From JADZEM01 sp046328125 (GTDB lineage: Bacteria; Chloroflexota; UBA6077; JACCZL01), in the NCBI GenBank assembly GCA_046328125.1, contig JAXLXF010000018.1, positions 62,001 through 126,000 on the forward strand: a stretch of DNA of 64,000 bases, written 5' to 3'. The notes under the pieces were generated by a model. That model saw only the letters and a list, made by a program, of their open reading frames with translations. It ran no database searches and was not told where the DNA came from. The translations under genes and the position numbers were made by a program. Positions 32,006-41,492 of the stretch are shown piece after piece. Every line of letters starts with the position of its first letter. Positions within the stretch are counted from its first letter, which is position 1.

Positions 32006-32149
32006 ATTGGGGCGCAATGAAGGGCGGGCGCAATGAAGGGCGGGCGCAATAAATTGCGCCCCTACCAGGTGTGTGGCTGTAGGGGCGCAATTCATTGCGC
32101 CCTCGTTCATCGCGCCCCAATTCATGGCGCCCCAATTCATGGCGCCCGC
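31995..32149. repeat. Family-1 nested palindromic repeat array, locus 2
   Basis: Core GCGCCCCTAC (32056-32065) and GTAGGGGCGC (32079-32088) flank a 13-base loop. Left of it are about three units of GCGCAATGAAGGGCGGG type (15-17 bases); right of it are GCGCCCCAATTCATG units of exactly 15 bases. The array provides the prmA stop codon and ends 13 bases before the rsmE start. Confidence 0.9.
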
Positions 32150-32162
32150 TGAAAGTGAGGGC

Positions 32163-32978
32163 ATGACATCCACTCAGCACCGCTTCTTCGTCGATCCGGC
32201 CCTGCTTGGCGGTGACCACGTCGCGCTGAGCGCGGGGCAGGCCCACCAGATCAGCCGCGTGCTGCGGCTGAAAGTCGGGGACCGCGTCGTGCTGGTGGAC
32301 GGGCAGGGCCAGGAGTACCTCGTCAAACTGGACGAGGTGCGGTCGTCGGCGGTGACGGGCGCGGTCGAGCAGATCCGCCCGAGCCGTCCGGAGCCACGAC
32401 TTCGACTGACGCTGTACCAGGCACTGGTGCCGCGCGACCGCTTCGAGACGGTCCTCCAGAAAGGCACCGAGGTCGGGATCGCGCGGTTCGTGCCGATCTG
32501 GTGCGAACGGAGCATCGTGCCGGGCGGCGAGCGCATCGACGCCGGACGGATCGAGCGCTGGCGGCGGATCGTGACCGAGGCAGCCGAGCAGTGCGAGCGC
32601 GGGATCGTGCCCGAGATTGGAGCTCCGGCGCGCTTTCCGGAGGCGCTGGCCTGGGCCGTCCACGACGGTCCGACGCTCGTGGCCTGGGAGCGGGAGCGGG
32701 AGCGGGCGCTTCGGACGGGCCTGGAGCTCGCGCTTGCTGGCCGTTCTGCCCAACAATCTTCGCTCGCGCTGTTCGTGGGACCGGAGGGCGGCTTCACCAA
32801 CCTGGAGATCGAGCAGGCTCGGGACGCGGGGGCGCTGACCGTCTCGCTCGGGCCGCGTATCCTGCGCACCGAGACGGCCGGTCCCGTCCTGGCCGCCCTG
32901 GCCCTGTACGAAGCTGGCGAGCTGTCACCCATTCCGGCTCTCCGTCAAGGAGCGGGTCGCGGTGAGGGTGGAAGATGA
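32163..32978 (+). CDS. rsmE: 16S rRNA (uracil1498-N3)-methyltransferase
   Basis: RsmE methylates U1498 of 16S rRNA using SAM. The 271-residue product has the N-terminal PUA-like part (HRFFVDPALLGGDHVALSAG, then QISRVLRLKVGDRVVLVDG) and the SPOUT methyltransferase with the knot motifs LFVGPEGGFTNLEIE and VSLGPRILRTETAGPVLAAL. ATG 32163 is the first codon after the family-1 array; upstream in-frame ATGs belong to the repeat and give only FIAPQFMAP-like sequence. Its stop overlaps the next gene by four bases. Confidence 0.93.
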   Translation: MTSTQHRFFVDPALLGGDHVALSAGQAHQISRVLRLKVGDRVVLVDGQGQEYLVKLDEVRSSAVTGAVEQIRPSRPEPRLRLTLYQALVPRDRFETVLQKGTEVGIARFVPIWCERSIVPGGERIDAGRIERWRRIVTEAAEQCERGIVPEIGAPARFPEALAWAVHDGPTLVAWERERERALRTGLELALAGRSAQQSSLALFVGPEGGFTNLEIEQARDAGALTVSLGPRILRTETAGPVLAALALYEAGELSPIPALRQGAGRGEGGR

Positions 32979-33769
32979 CCCGTCCGATCTTCTTCCTGAC
33001 CGATTTCGGACTCCAGGACACGTACGTCGGGATCGTGAAGGCGGTCATGCTGGGAATCACGCCAGAGGCCCAGATCGTGGACCTGACCCACGAGATCCCG
33101 CCGCAGGACGTGCGGGCCGGCGCGTACGCCCTGATGACCGCCGCGCCGTACCTGCCGACTGACGCGGTGGTGCTGGCGGTGGTGGACCCGGGTGTCGGGA
33201 CAGCCCGCCGCCCGATCGCGGTGCAGGCCAGTGGACGTATCTACGTCGGCCCGGACAACGGGCTGCTGTCGTGGGCAGTTGACGGGCTTCTCAGCGTCTA
33301 CGTGCTCGACCGGCCGGCCTTCTGGCTTCCAAATGTGAGCAGCACCTTCCACGGGCGTGACCTGTTCGGGCCGGCGGCGGCGCACCTCGCGCGGGGGGTG
33401 TCACTCGCCGAAGTCGGGACGCGCGCGGCATCGATGCAGACGATCCCGTTCCCGGCTGCGCACCGCGTGCTCGACGACGAGGGTCAGGTGGTGCGCGCCG
33501 AGGCTGAGGTCATCCACGTCGATCGGTACGGCAACTTGATCGTGAGCCTGACTGCTGCCGATCTACCTCCCGAGCCGGTCGTGGAGGTGGCGGGACGGCG
33601 GATCGTCGGGCTGGCAGCGCACTTCCAGGACCGGCCGGACGCCGACGACGAGCTACTGGCGCTGATCGGGAGCGCCGGGCTGCTGGAGATCACCGTCCCG
33701 AATGGCAGCGCGGCGGCCGAGCTAGCGGTCGGGGTCGGGGCGCGCGTCATCATCACCAGACGCGGGTGA
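32975..33769 (+). CDS. SAM hydroxide adenosyltransferase (DUF62)
   Basis: A 264-residue member of the SAM hydroxide adenosyltransferase family, relatives of fluorinase and chlorinase, which split SAM into adenosine and methionine using water. Signatures are FFLTDFGLQDTYVGIVKAVM at the start, VDLTHEIPPQDVRAGAYAL, VVDPGVGTARRPIAV, VGPDNGLLSW, TFHGRDLFGPAAAHLA and HVDRYGNLIVS. The ATG overlaps the rsmE stop (ATGA). The physiological role is unclear in the family; placement after two SAM-dependent methyltransferases may suit SAM homeostasis, which is inference. Confidence 0.9.
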   Translation: MTRPIFFLTDFGLQDTYVGIVKAVMLGITPEAQIVDLTHEIPPQDVRAGAYALMTAAPYLPTDAVVLAVVDPGVGTARRPIAVQASGRIYVGPDNGLLSWAVDGLLSVYVLDRPAFWLPNVSSTFHGRDLFGPAAAHLARGVSLAEVGTRAASMQTIPFPAAHRVLDDEGQVVRAEAEVIHVDRYGNLIVSLTAADLPPEPVVEVAGRRIVGLAAHFQDRPDADDELLALIGSAGLLEITVPNGSAAAELAVGVGARVIITRRG

Positions 33770-33778
33770 GCGGCGCCT

Positions 33779-35706
33779 CCTGGGAGCGCGGCCATCCTGG
33801 CCGCTTTGGGGTTACGCCTCCGAAACGTCCAGGCGAATCGCGTTCGGGTCACGCAACGGGGGCGGCCAGGATGTTTCTGTTGATTTTGTCAAGCCTGATG
33901 GGGTTTGATATGGCTGGTAAAGCGGAGGCAGAGCGGCGGGGGTGGGGGATGGTGCTGCGCGAACGGGACCCGAACGAGATGCCCGAGGACATCGCGGCGG
34001 TCGGGGCGGCGGTGTTGAAGGAGCGGGACCCGTATCGGGTGATCGGGGAGCGGTTGGCGGAGCTGGTCCGGGACGGGCAGTTCGCCGAGTTGTACGAGCC
34101 GCGTGGGCGGGCGGCGGTGTCGCCATCGGTGCTGATGCTGGTGACGATCTTCCAGTTCATGGAGAACCTGCCAGATCGGGAAGCGGCCCGGGCGGTGCGG
34201 GTGCGGCTGGACTGGAAGTACGCGCTGCACCTGGCGGTGGACGATCCGGGGTTCGACTTCTCGTGCCTGAGCTACTTTCGGCGACGGCTGCTCAAGCACG
34301 AGCAGAGTCGGCTGCTGTTCGACCTCGTGCTGGAGCAGGTGCGGGGGCTGGGGTTCTTGCAGAAGGTGGGGAAGCAGCGGACCGACGCGCTGGGGGTGCT
34401 CGGGGCGGTGCGGGAGCTGAGCCAGTTGGAGCTGGTCTGGGAGGCGCTGCGGCTGGCGCTGCGGGCGCTGGGGGAGGTCGACGCGGCCTGGGTCGCGCAG
34501 GCGGTGCCGACCGCGTATCGGACGCAGTACCTGGAGCGGCGGTCGGACTCTCGGCTGACGGCGGAGGAGCGGCAGGCCGAGCTAGTGCGGGTGGGGCAGG
34601 ACGGCGCCTGGCTGCTCGACCGACTCGCCGCCACGGACGCGGCGTGCTGCGCACCCTGCCCGAGGTCGAGACGCTGACGACGATCTGGCAGCAGCGGTAC
34701 GAGCGCGCTGACGACGGCGTGCGGTGGCGGAGCAAGACGCTCGACAGCACCGAGCTGATCGTGACGCCACACGATCCGGGGTCCGAATCGGGCAGAAACG
34801 GGGCACGTCTGGTGGGGCGACAAGGTCCACGTCACCGAGACCATCGCCGAGCCGCCCGCCGCTGACGACGCGGGGCCGGGTCGATCCTGCCGACCAGGTC
34901 CGCTTCATCACCGACGTCACGACCAGCCCGGCGCCCAGTGGCGACGGCCAGGCGCTGGCCGAGATCCGCGCGCACCTGACCGAGCAGGATCTGCTGCCCA
35001 CCGAGCAGGTGGTCGACAGCGGCTACGTCTCGGGCAAGCACCTCGCCGAGAGCGCCGCGCCGAGATCGACCTGGTCGGCCCACCCCTGGCCGACACCTCG
35101 CCCAACGGCTTCAAGATCGCCGACTTCACCCTCGACCACGCCGCGCGCCAGGCGATCTGCCCGGTCAGACGTCCACCAAATGGGCGGTCCGCCGCGAGCG
35201 CGACGGCAGTCACGCGCTCCAGATCCGCTTCCCGGCCGCCGTCTGCGCCGCTTGCCCGCTCCGGCCCCAGTGCACCGACAGCAAGGGCGGCCGCAACCTC
35301 AGCATCTCCGAGCACTACGCCCGCCTCGCCGCTCGCCGTGCCGAGGCCCAGACCCCGCCTTCCGGGAGAAGCTGAAAACCCGCGCCGGCATCGAAGCGAC
35401 CCTCTCCGAACTGGTCCGCGCCCATGGCCTGCGCCGCCATCGCTACCGCGGCGACGCCAAGCGCCACTTCGAGCACCTCCTCAAGGCCGCCGCCTGCAAC
35501 GTCAAGCGTCTCGCCCGTGCCCTCGCTACCCTCCAACACGGCCCCTTCCTCCCACCGCCCCTCACCAGACCGGCCGGCGCACTCCCCTGAGCCGCTCCCG
35601 CATCCCCGGCCCACCCTGCTCCCCCGCTCCCCGCCTCCAACGGCGCCTGCTCCCCCGACCCGCGCCAGACATAAATCAACAGAGACAGGATGGCCGCGCT
35701 CCCAGG
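33779..35706 (+). mobile_element. IS1182-like insertion sequence, transposase decayed
   Basis: A 1928-base element bounded by perfect 21-base inverted repeats starting CCTGGGAGCGCGGCCATCCT (33779-33799 and 35686-35706). It begins ten bases after the stop of the SAM hydrolase gene and ends seven bases from the 3' end of the HxlR gene, so no gene is broken. Length and transposase type fit the IS1182 group. No clear target duplication is seen. Confidence 0.85.
33910..35590 (+). pseudogene. IS1182-family transposase, frameshifted
   Basis: The N-terminal half is open from ATG 33910 (MAGKAEAERRGWGMVLRERD) to about 34630 and contains the typical VLMLVTIFQFMENLPDREAA and DPGFDFSCLSYFRRRL segments. 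After that the homologous sequence jumps between all three frames: LRTLPEVETLTTIWQQRYER near 34650, KVHVTETIAEPPAADDAG near 34830, LTEQDLLPTEQVVDSGYVSG near 34990, IDLVGPPLADTSPNGFKIAD near 35070, FPAAVCAACPLRPQCTDSKG near 35240 and REKLKTRAGIEATLSELVRA from 35362. At least five frameshifts are needed, so no active transposase is made. Confidence 0.88.
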
Positions 35707-35712
35707 TCACCC

Positions 35713-36093
35713 TCAGGTGGACGGCTCGGCCACGTCCGGCGGCATGCGCGTGCCGTCCACGTAGCGGACGCCCCAGGCCGCGAGCGCCCGGATGGCGGGC
35801 TGGAGATCCTGGCCGCACGGCGTCAGACGGTACTCGTAACGCGGCGGTCGCTCGCTGTAGCGGACCCGCTCGATGATGCCGGCCTGCTCCAATCGGCGCA
35901 GGCGCTCGGCCAGGATGTTGGTGGGAATATGCTCGGACGAGGACGCGAAGTCCCCGTAGCGACGCTTGCCCCGGAGCAGGTCGCGGACGACGAGCAACGT
36001 CCACTTGTCCCCGACGAGGTCGAGCGCGCCGGCGACGGGGCAACTGGAGCGAAGCGCTCGGTCCGCGATGGTCTGCGGCTGGTCAGGGCTCAT
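35713..36093 (-). CDS. HxlR-family transcriptional regulator
   Basis: A 126-residue winged-helix regulator of the HxlR/YodB type. The core reads CPVAGALDLVGDKWTLLVVR (residues ~18-37), then RYGDFASSSEHIPTNILAER and LTPCGQDLQPAIRALAAWG. The Cys in SSCPVAG is at the position used by YodB-type thiol sensors for quinone and aldehyde stress, but this role is inferred. ATG 36093 is used; the dyad ACTTG-N7-CAAGT just upstream overlaps its -10 box, suggesting autorepression. The IS element lies at its 3' side. Confidence 0.9.
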   Translation of the reverse strand: MSPDQPQTIADRALRSSCPVAGALDLVGDKWTLLVVRDLLRGKRRYGDFASSSEHIPTNILAERLRRLEQAGIIERVRYSERPPRYEYRLTPCGQDLQPAIRALAAWGVRYVDGTRMPPDVAEPST

Positions 36094-36097
36094 GGTC

Positions 36098-36131
36098 ACT
36101 TGCAGTATACAAGTCTGCGCAATCCGAGCAA
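36098..36131 (-). promoter_or_regulatory. Promoter and operator of the HxlR gene
   Basis: On the minus strand TTGCTC (36126-36131) and TATACT (36104-36109) are 16 bases apart. The dyad ACTTG (36098-36102), seven bases, CAAGT (36110-36114) is centred on the -10 box, a normal place for an autoregulatory HxlR operator. Confidence 0.5.
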
Positions 36132-36165
36132 AAGTGTGGCGTGCAACGGTGCCACGGCCCGGTGG

Positions 36166-39100
36166 TCATGCCCCGCGCCTCGTCGAGCCTGGCCTTGCTC
36201 CGAGGTCAGGCACGTCCTCGGCCGGCCTGACCACCGGCTCCTGTGGCTGCGCTGGGAGCGCGACCACGAACCGGCTGCCCTGGCCGCGTCCGCCCGACTC
36301 GGCCCAGATCCGACCGCCGTGCGCCTCCACCAGCGAGCGCGTGACGTACAGCCCCAGGCCGAGCCCGGGCAGCCGTCGCTCGCGCGCGGACGGGGAGCGG
36401 TAGAACCGCCCGAACAACTGTGGCAGGATCTCCGGCTCGATGCCGATACCCTGGTCCGTCACGGTGATCCGGAGCTCCTCGCCGTCGTCGTCCACACGGA
36501 CCTGGACCGGACCGCCGTCCGGCGAGTACTTGATAGCGTTCAACAGCAGGTTTTGGACGACCTGCTCCACACGGTCTCGGTCGATGAACGCCACCAGCGG
36601 CCCCTCCGGACTGGTCAGTTGGACGCGGTGAGCCGTCGAGACGGCCTGCGCCGCCTGGACAGCTGCCTGGACGGCCGCCAGCAGGTCGTCCCAGTCCCGG
36701 ACGAGCGTCAACTGGCCGGCCTCCGCACGCGTCACGTCCAGCAAGTCGTCGATCAGGCGGCCCAGCCGGCGCGACTCAGAGAGGATCGTGTCCACCGAGC
36801 GCTCGCCGTACGCCTGGCGACGGCGCAAGAGCTGGGCGTGTCCGCTGATGCTGGCGAGCGGGTTCTTGAGGTCATGCGTGACGGTGGCGAGCAGCTCCTG
36901 TTGCAGCCGTTCGAGCGCGCGCCGCTCGCGGATGTCGCGCATCGCCAGGATGTAGATCCGCCCGTCCGGCAGGTCGACGGCGGTCGACTGCACCTCGACC
37001 GGAACTGTCGTGCCATCGCGCCGACGCATCTCCAGATCGCCACGCGAGGAGCCGTCACGGTCGAGGCGGGCAAGCTCGGCCTCACCGGCCAGCGGATCGG
37101 CGAGCAGGTCGAACACGTTCATCTCGCGCAGCTCCGCCGGGCCGTAGCCGGTCAACGTGACGACGGCCTGGTTCAACTCCAGCAGTCCGCCGCTGGCGTC
37201 CACCACCAGGCTGGCATCGGCGGTGCCCTCGAAGAGCGCCCGGAATCGCTTCTCGCTGGCGAGGGTCGCTTCGTGGAGGCGTGCATTGTCGAGCGCCAGG
37301 GCCGCGCGGCCGGCCAGATCCTCCGCCAGCGTGAGATCCTCGCGGGTGTGCCGACGCCCGCTCGGCCCGAAGACCAGCGTAATCGTCCCGAGCGACCGCC
37401 CGCGCGCCACCAGCGGCACCACCATCTCCGAGCCGAACCCGAGACATTCGATGAGGGCGAGGTGGCCAGGATCGCGCGCCTCGGACTCGAACCGCTCGCG
37501 GCCGACCTGCGGGTCGATCCACGAGGTGCCAGATGCCAGCACCCGCGTGATCGTGTGGCTGGCGCCGGCGGTGAGCGTTGGATAGGAGCGAACCAGCGTA
37601 TCGGCGACCGGCTGCAAGGACGGATCCGCGTGCACGGCGGTGAGCCGCTGGAGACTGCCGTCGTCGTTCAGCAGGTCCACCACCGACCAGTCCGCCAGGA
37701 TCGGCACGACCAGGCGGGTCAACGCGGTCAGGCGCGAGGTGTACTCCAGGTCCGTGGCGAGGATGGCGCTTGCCTCCGCCAGGAACGCCGCGCGCTCGCG
37801 GGTCTGGCGCTCCGACGCGTACAGGCGGGCGCGCTCGACGGCCAGTGCTGCGCGGTCGGCCAGATCCTGGAGAAACAGCTCGTCGGCGGCAGTGTACGTG
37901 CGCTCGGGGTCGGATCGGGAGAGCGAGAGCGTCCCGATGACGCGTCCTTCGGCCCGCAACGGCACCGCCAGCAAGGCGGCGGTAGGCGCACCGGGGACGT
38001 CGGGCCAGAGCTGGGAATCGGATCGCCGCTGCAACGCGTCGAGCGCACTGCCGGCCAGCCGCTGCGGCGTGCCGGTGCCGAGCGCCGCGCCGTTTGCGCC
38101 GGCGTCAGCCGGGTGGCGCTCCTGGGCCAGGGCCGCCCTGGCCTCGCGGAGGGCGGCCCCGTCAGGGTGGCCCACCGCCGCGATCTCCAGCCACTTGCCG
38201 TCCTCCGACAGCAGCCGCACGATCGCCAGGTCGCCGATCAACCGAGCCGCGAGGTCGGCCACGGCTGGGAGCACTTGATCCGGAGCCGCTCCGGCCTCGG
38301 CCAGGGTCTGGGCTGCCTCAGCCAGCGCCGCCGCCCGCTCGCGGGCACGCTCCTCTGCAGTGTGGAGCTGGGCGTTGTCGATCGCCAGCGCGCAACGCCC
38401 GGCCAGCTCTTCGGCGAGGGCGAGGTCATCCGCGTTGTAGCGATGTCCCGACGCGCCCGACACCAGCAGCAGGCTCCCGAGGATGCGACCTCGCGCGATC
38501 AGCGGAGTACGCAGGTGGGAGACCGGCCGAAAGGCGCGCAACAGCGCAAGGTGCTCGTCGTTGCGTGCAATCCGGCGCAGCACGTCGTCGGTGACCGCCG
38601 TGTCGAGCTCGGACTGGCCGGTCCGGAGCGCGTCGGCGCCGCCGTCGGGCCGCGAGAGATCGGGCGGATACGCCATCAAGCGAGCGGCGACGTCGGCCTG
38701 CGACGGGTCGGCGTGCGCCACGGCCGCCCGTTCGACGGTGCCATCATCCGCGATCATGTCGATGATGCACCAGTCGGCCAGATCTGGCACGATCGACTCG
38801 GCGACGGCGCGCAGGGTGGCTGTCGGGTCGAGCGACTCGGCCAGCCGACGACCGGCGGTGGCCAGGAGGCCGTTCTGCTGCCGCATCCGTCGCTCGAAGC
38901 GGTAGAGCCGGGCTTGCTCCACGGCAAGGCCAGCGCGGTCCGCCAGCTCCTGTGCCAGCAGCTCGTCCTCGTCGGCGTACGAGCGGTCCAGCCCGACTCG
39001 CAACGCCACCAGCACCCCGAGGACGGCGCCCCTCGCACGGATCGGCACGCCGATCAGCCCGCCGATCGGGACGCTGTCGAGCGTCTCCACGGCATCCTGG

Positions 39101-39462
39101 CCGAGACCAGAAGTCAGCAGGACCGACGTGTCGATGGTGTCGGCACGGGCCGGTGCGCCCGTCTGCACGACCTGGGCAACCAGACTGTCCTCATCCGCGA
39201 ACGAAAGGTCGAGCAGGTGGCGCAGCAGGTCGTCAGCCTCCAGCCCCACTGGCGCAACGCCCGGCGCCGAGATGAACGCAGCGCCGTCATCCGTTCGCAA
39301 CCGCACGACGCCAATGTCGCCGACGGCGACCAGCACCTCGCGGAGGAGCACGTCCAGGATCGCCTGCTCGTCAAGACCAGCCTCGGCGAACGCCTGCCCG
39401 GCCCGAGCCAGCGCCAGCAGACGCGCCGTCACCACGCGATCGGACGACCCGTCTCTGAGCAT
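36166..39462 (-). CDS. Cytoplasmic multi-GAF/PAS histidine kinase
   Basis: The 1098-residue sensor kinase has no membrane helix. Reading along: four GAF domains of ~170 residues each, separated by short coiled links ending in LAxxLAxRAALAxxxARL helices, then a PAS domain (FRALFEGTADASLVVDASGG to YILAMRDIRERRALER), the dimerisation box LLATVTHDLKNPLASISGHA, and an ATPase domain with NLLLNAIKYSPDGG, VTDQGIGIEPEIL and LPGLGLGLYVTRSLVEAHGG. ATG 39462 has GGAG seven bases upstream. The many GAF domains suggest sensing of several small ligands or redox states. No response regulator is adjacent. Confidence 0.92.
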   Translation of the reverse strand: MLRDGSSDRVVTARLLALARAGQAFAEAGLDEQAILDVLLREVLVAVGDIGVVRLRTDDGAAFISAPGVAPVGLEADDLLRHLLDLSFADEDSLVAQVVQTGAPARADTIDTSVLLTSGLGQDAVETLDSVPIGGLIGVPIRARGAVLGVLVALRVGLDRSYADEDELLAQELADRAGLAVEQARLYRFERRMRQQNGLLATAGRRLAESLDPTATLRAVAESIVPDLADWCIIDMIADDGTVERAAVAHADPSQADVAARLMAYPPDLSRPDGGADALRTGQSELDTAVTDDVLRRIARNDEHLALLRAFRPVSHLRTPLIARGRILGSLLLVSGASGHRYNADDLALAEELAGRCALAIDNAQLHTAEERARERAAALAEAAQTLAEAGAAPDQVLPAVADLAARLIGDLAIVRLLSEDGKWLEIAAVGHPDGAALREARAALAQERHPADAGANGAALGTGTPQRLAGSALDALQRRSDSQLWPDVPGAPTAALLAVPLRAEGRVIGTLSLSRSDPERTYTAADELFLQDLADRAALAVERARLYASERQTRERAAFLAEASAILATDLEYTSRLTALTRLVVPILADWSVVDLLNDDGSLQRLTAVHADPSLQPVADTLVRSYPTLTAGASHTITRVLASGTSWIDPQVGRERFESEARDPGHLALIECLGFGSEMVVPLVARGRSLGTITLVFGPSGRRHTREDLTLAEDLAGRAALALDNARLHEATLASEKRFRALFEGTADASLVVDASGGLLELNQAVVTLTGYGPAELREMNVFDLLADPLAGEAELARLDRDGSSRGDLEMRRRDGTTVPVEVQSTAVDLPDGRIYILAMRDIRERRALERLQQELLATVTHDLKNPLASISGHAQLLRRRQAYGERSVDTILSESRRLGRLIDDLLDVTRAEAGQLTLVRDWDDLLAAVQAAVQAAQAVSTAHRVQLTSPEGPLVAFIDRDRVEQVVQNLLLNAIKYSPDGGPVQVRVDDDGEELRITVTDQGIGIEPEILPQLFGRFYRSPSARERRLPGLGLGLYVTRSLVEAHGGRIWAESGGRGQGSRFVVALPAQPQEPVVRPAEDVPDLGARPGSTRRGA

Positions 39463-39693
39463 GCTGCTACTCCGCCACGCCGTCCTGGATGCTGCCACTG
39501 CTAACGCCGGGTCGCGTGGTGACGATGCTCGCCCGGACTCCCGGCCGCCGGTCGGGCGTCAGAATCGCGCAGCGGGCGACCCTCACCACCAGCAGATCAT
39601 AGTGGACGCTGCCTGCACCCTTCGAGAAGTCGTCCGACACACAGTCGCCAACGCCGTTCGCTCGGCCGGTGCCCACTCCGGTACGATTCCTCT

Positions 39694-41118
39694 ATGTCCA
39701 AGGAGCCAACACCCCGACAAGCCGAGCACGCCCGCACAGCAGCCCTGGTCTCGGTGGGCTGCAAGGTGAACCAGGGCGAGCTGCGCCAGTGGGGGATGCG
39801 ACTGGCGCAGGTTGGCGTGACGCTGGTCGAGCCCGGCCAGCCAGCGGACCTTGCCATCGTCAACACCTGCACCGTCACCGGCGAAGGCGACAAGAGCTCG
39901 CGGCAGGCGATCCGCCAGGCGGCCAGGGCCAATCCTGACGGCTACGTGGTCGTGACCGGCTGCTACGCCTCGGTGGCGCCGCAAGCGGTGGGCGAGATCG
40001 CGGGCGTCGATCTGGTGGTGCCGAACGACGACAAGGACGAGATCGTGCGACGGCTGGCGGACGCCGGCAAGGTGCCGGACGCCGGCCCGGCCACAGAGCC
40101 GGTCGAGGACGCCTGGAGCCACCGCGCCGAGCGGCCGGGCTGGTTCACCTTGATGCCCGGGCTGGAGCGCAAGGCGCGCGCCTTCGTCAAAGTTCAGGAC
40201 GGCTGCAACAGCCACTGCACCTACTGCATCGTGCCGGCCGCGCGTGGCCCGCAGCGCAGCCGGCCAGTCCAGGCCATCGTGGACGAGGTCAACCTACTGT
40301 ACAGGCTCGGGTACCGCGAGGCGGTGCTGACCGGCGTGCAGATCGGCGCGTACGGCTCGGACTGGGATCGGGAGCGACGGCGCGTCAAGAAGGGCGCCGG
40401 CCCCACGCTCACCGAGCTGGCCGCGCGCATCCTGTCAGACACCCCGATGCCGCGCATCAGGATCTCCTCGATTCAGCCCCAGGACTGGCCGGACGGCTTC
40501 CTGGAGCTGTGGCAAGACCCGCGCATGTGCCGCCACCTCCATCTGCCGTTGCAGAGCGGCTCGGACGCCGTGCTGAAACGGATGGTGCGGCGGTATCGGG
40601 CTGCTGACTTCCGCTCGCTGGTGGACCGGGTGCGGGCGGTCGCGCCGGAGGCGGCGATCACCGCCGACGTGATGGTCGGGTTCCCGGGCGAGACCGAATC
40701 GGAGCACGCCGAGAGCCTTGCGCTGATCCGGGAGATCGCGTTCGCGGAGCAGCACGTGTTCCGGTACTCCAGCCGCCCGGGCACGGCGGCGGCGCGCTTA
40801 CCTGACGACGTGCTGCCGCCGATCAAGAAGCGGCGCAGCGAAGAGGCCCGCGCGCTGGACGCCGAGCTGCGGCGGACGTACCGGAGCCAGTTCCTGGGGC
40901 GGAGAATGGACGTGCTCTGGGAGGAGACGGTGGCGAGCCCAGTCCGTGACGGCAACGCCCCGATCTGGTCCGGCCTGACCGACAACTACCTGCGGGTCTT
41001 CGCGCGGGGCGCCCTCCACGAGGGCCAGATCAGCTCGGTGCGCCTGGAGCAGCTTGCCGACGACGGCATCTACGGCGAGGTCGCCCTCGCCGAGACCACG
41101 CAGATCCCGACAACCTGA
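39694..41118 (+). CDS. mtaB: tRNA t6A37 methylthiotransferase MtaB
   Basis: Radical-SAM enzyme that adds methylthio to t6A37 of tRNAs reading ANN codons. The 474 residues contain the N-terminal iron-sulfur domain (VSVGCKVNQGE, IVNTCTVTGEGDKSSRQAIR, VVTGCYA), the radical-SAM CxxxCxxC in VQDGCNSHCTYCIVPAARG near residue 170, MVGFPGETESEH and a C-terminal TRAM-like part. The CKVNQ and IVPxARG variants place it in MtaB rather than MiaB. A TACGAT -10-like box ends six bases before ATG 39694, so the mRNA may be leaderless. Confidence 0.94.
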   Translation: MSKEPTPRQAEHARTAALVSVGCKVNQGELRQWGMRLAQVGVTLVEPGQPADLAIVNTCTVTGEGDKSSRQAIRQAARANPDGYVVVTGCYASVAPQAVGEIAGVDLVVPNDDKDEIVRRLADAGKVPDAGPATEPVEDAWSHRAERPGWFTLMPGLERKARAFVKVQDGCNSHCTYCIVPAARGPQRSRPVQAIVDEVNLLYRLGYREAVLTGVQIGAYGSDWDRERRRVKKGAGPTLTELAARILSDTPMPRIRISSIQPQDWPDGFLELWQDPRMCRHLHLPLQSGSDAVLKRMVRRYRAADFRSLVDRVRAVAPEAAITADVMVGFPGETESEHAESLALIREIAFAEQHVFRYSSRPGTAAARLPDDVLPPIKKRRSEEARALDAELRRTYRSQFLGRRMDVLWEETVASPVRDGNAPIWSGLTDNYLRVFARGALHEGQISSVRLEQLADDGIYGEVALAETTQIPTT

Positions 41119-41141
41119 CGACCAGTATCGAGGGAGCCCAC

Positions 41142-41486
41142 GTGGACGACTGTCTGTTCTGTCGCATCGTCGCCGGCACGATCCCGTCCGCCACGGTCTA
41201 CAAGGACGATCGCGTCACCGCCTTCCGAGACATCCAGCCCCAGGCGCCGGTCCACGTCCTGATCGTGCCGAACGTCCACGTCGCCTCGACCAACGAGCTG
41301 AGCGAGGAGCACGACGCGGTGATGGGTCACCTGATGCGCGCTACGCAGGTGGTGGCGCGGTCGGAGGGCATCGCGGAGAGCGGCTACCGGCTGGTGGTGA
41401 ACACCGGGCAGGACGCGATGCAGAGCGTGGCCCACATCCACATCCACGTGCTCGGCGGCCGGCACCTGGGCTGGCCGCCGGGCTGA
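41142..41486 (+). CDS. HIT-family (HINT-like) protein
   Basis: A 114-residue histidine-triad hydrolase of the HINT branch; such enzymes hydrolyse AMP-linked substrates such as adenosine phosphoramidates. It begins CLFCRIVAGTIPSATVYKDD and carries the triad in AHIHIHVLGG near residue 100. The first Cys pair CLFC may bind zinc. GTG 41142 has GGGAG five bases upstream. It follows mtaB by 23 bases and is probably co-transcribed. Confidence 0.92.
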   Translation: MDDCLFCRIVAGTIPSATVYKDDRVTAFRDIQPQAPVHVLIVPNVHVASTNELSEEHDAVMGHLMRATQVVARSEGIAESGYRLVVNTGQDAMQSVAHIHIHVLGGRHLGWPPG

Positions 41487-41492
41487 GGTCTG

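Noticed and set aside
33779..35706. Target-site duplication of the IS element
   Set aside because: Bases flanking the inverted repeats show no convincing direct repeat.
35338..39504. A 1388-codon open frame on the plus strand
   Set aside because: It is antisense to the multi-GAF kinase, which has full domain structure. High GC and codon bias leave the opposite frame open; the product is Arg/Gln/Asp/Val-biased with no domain.
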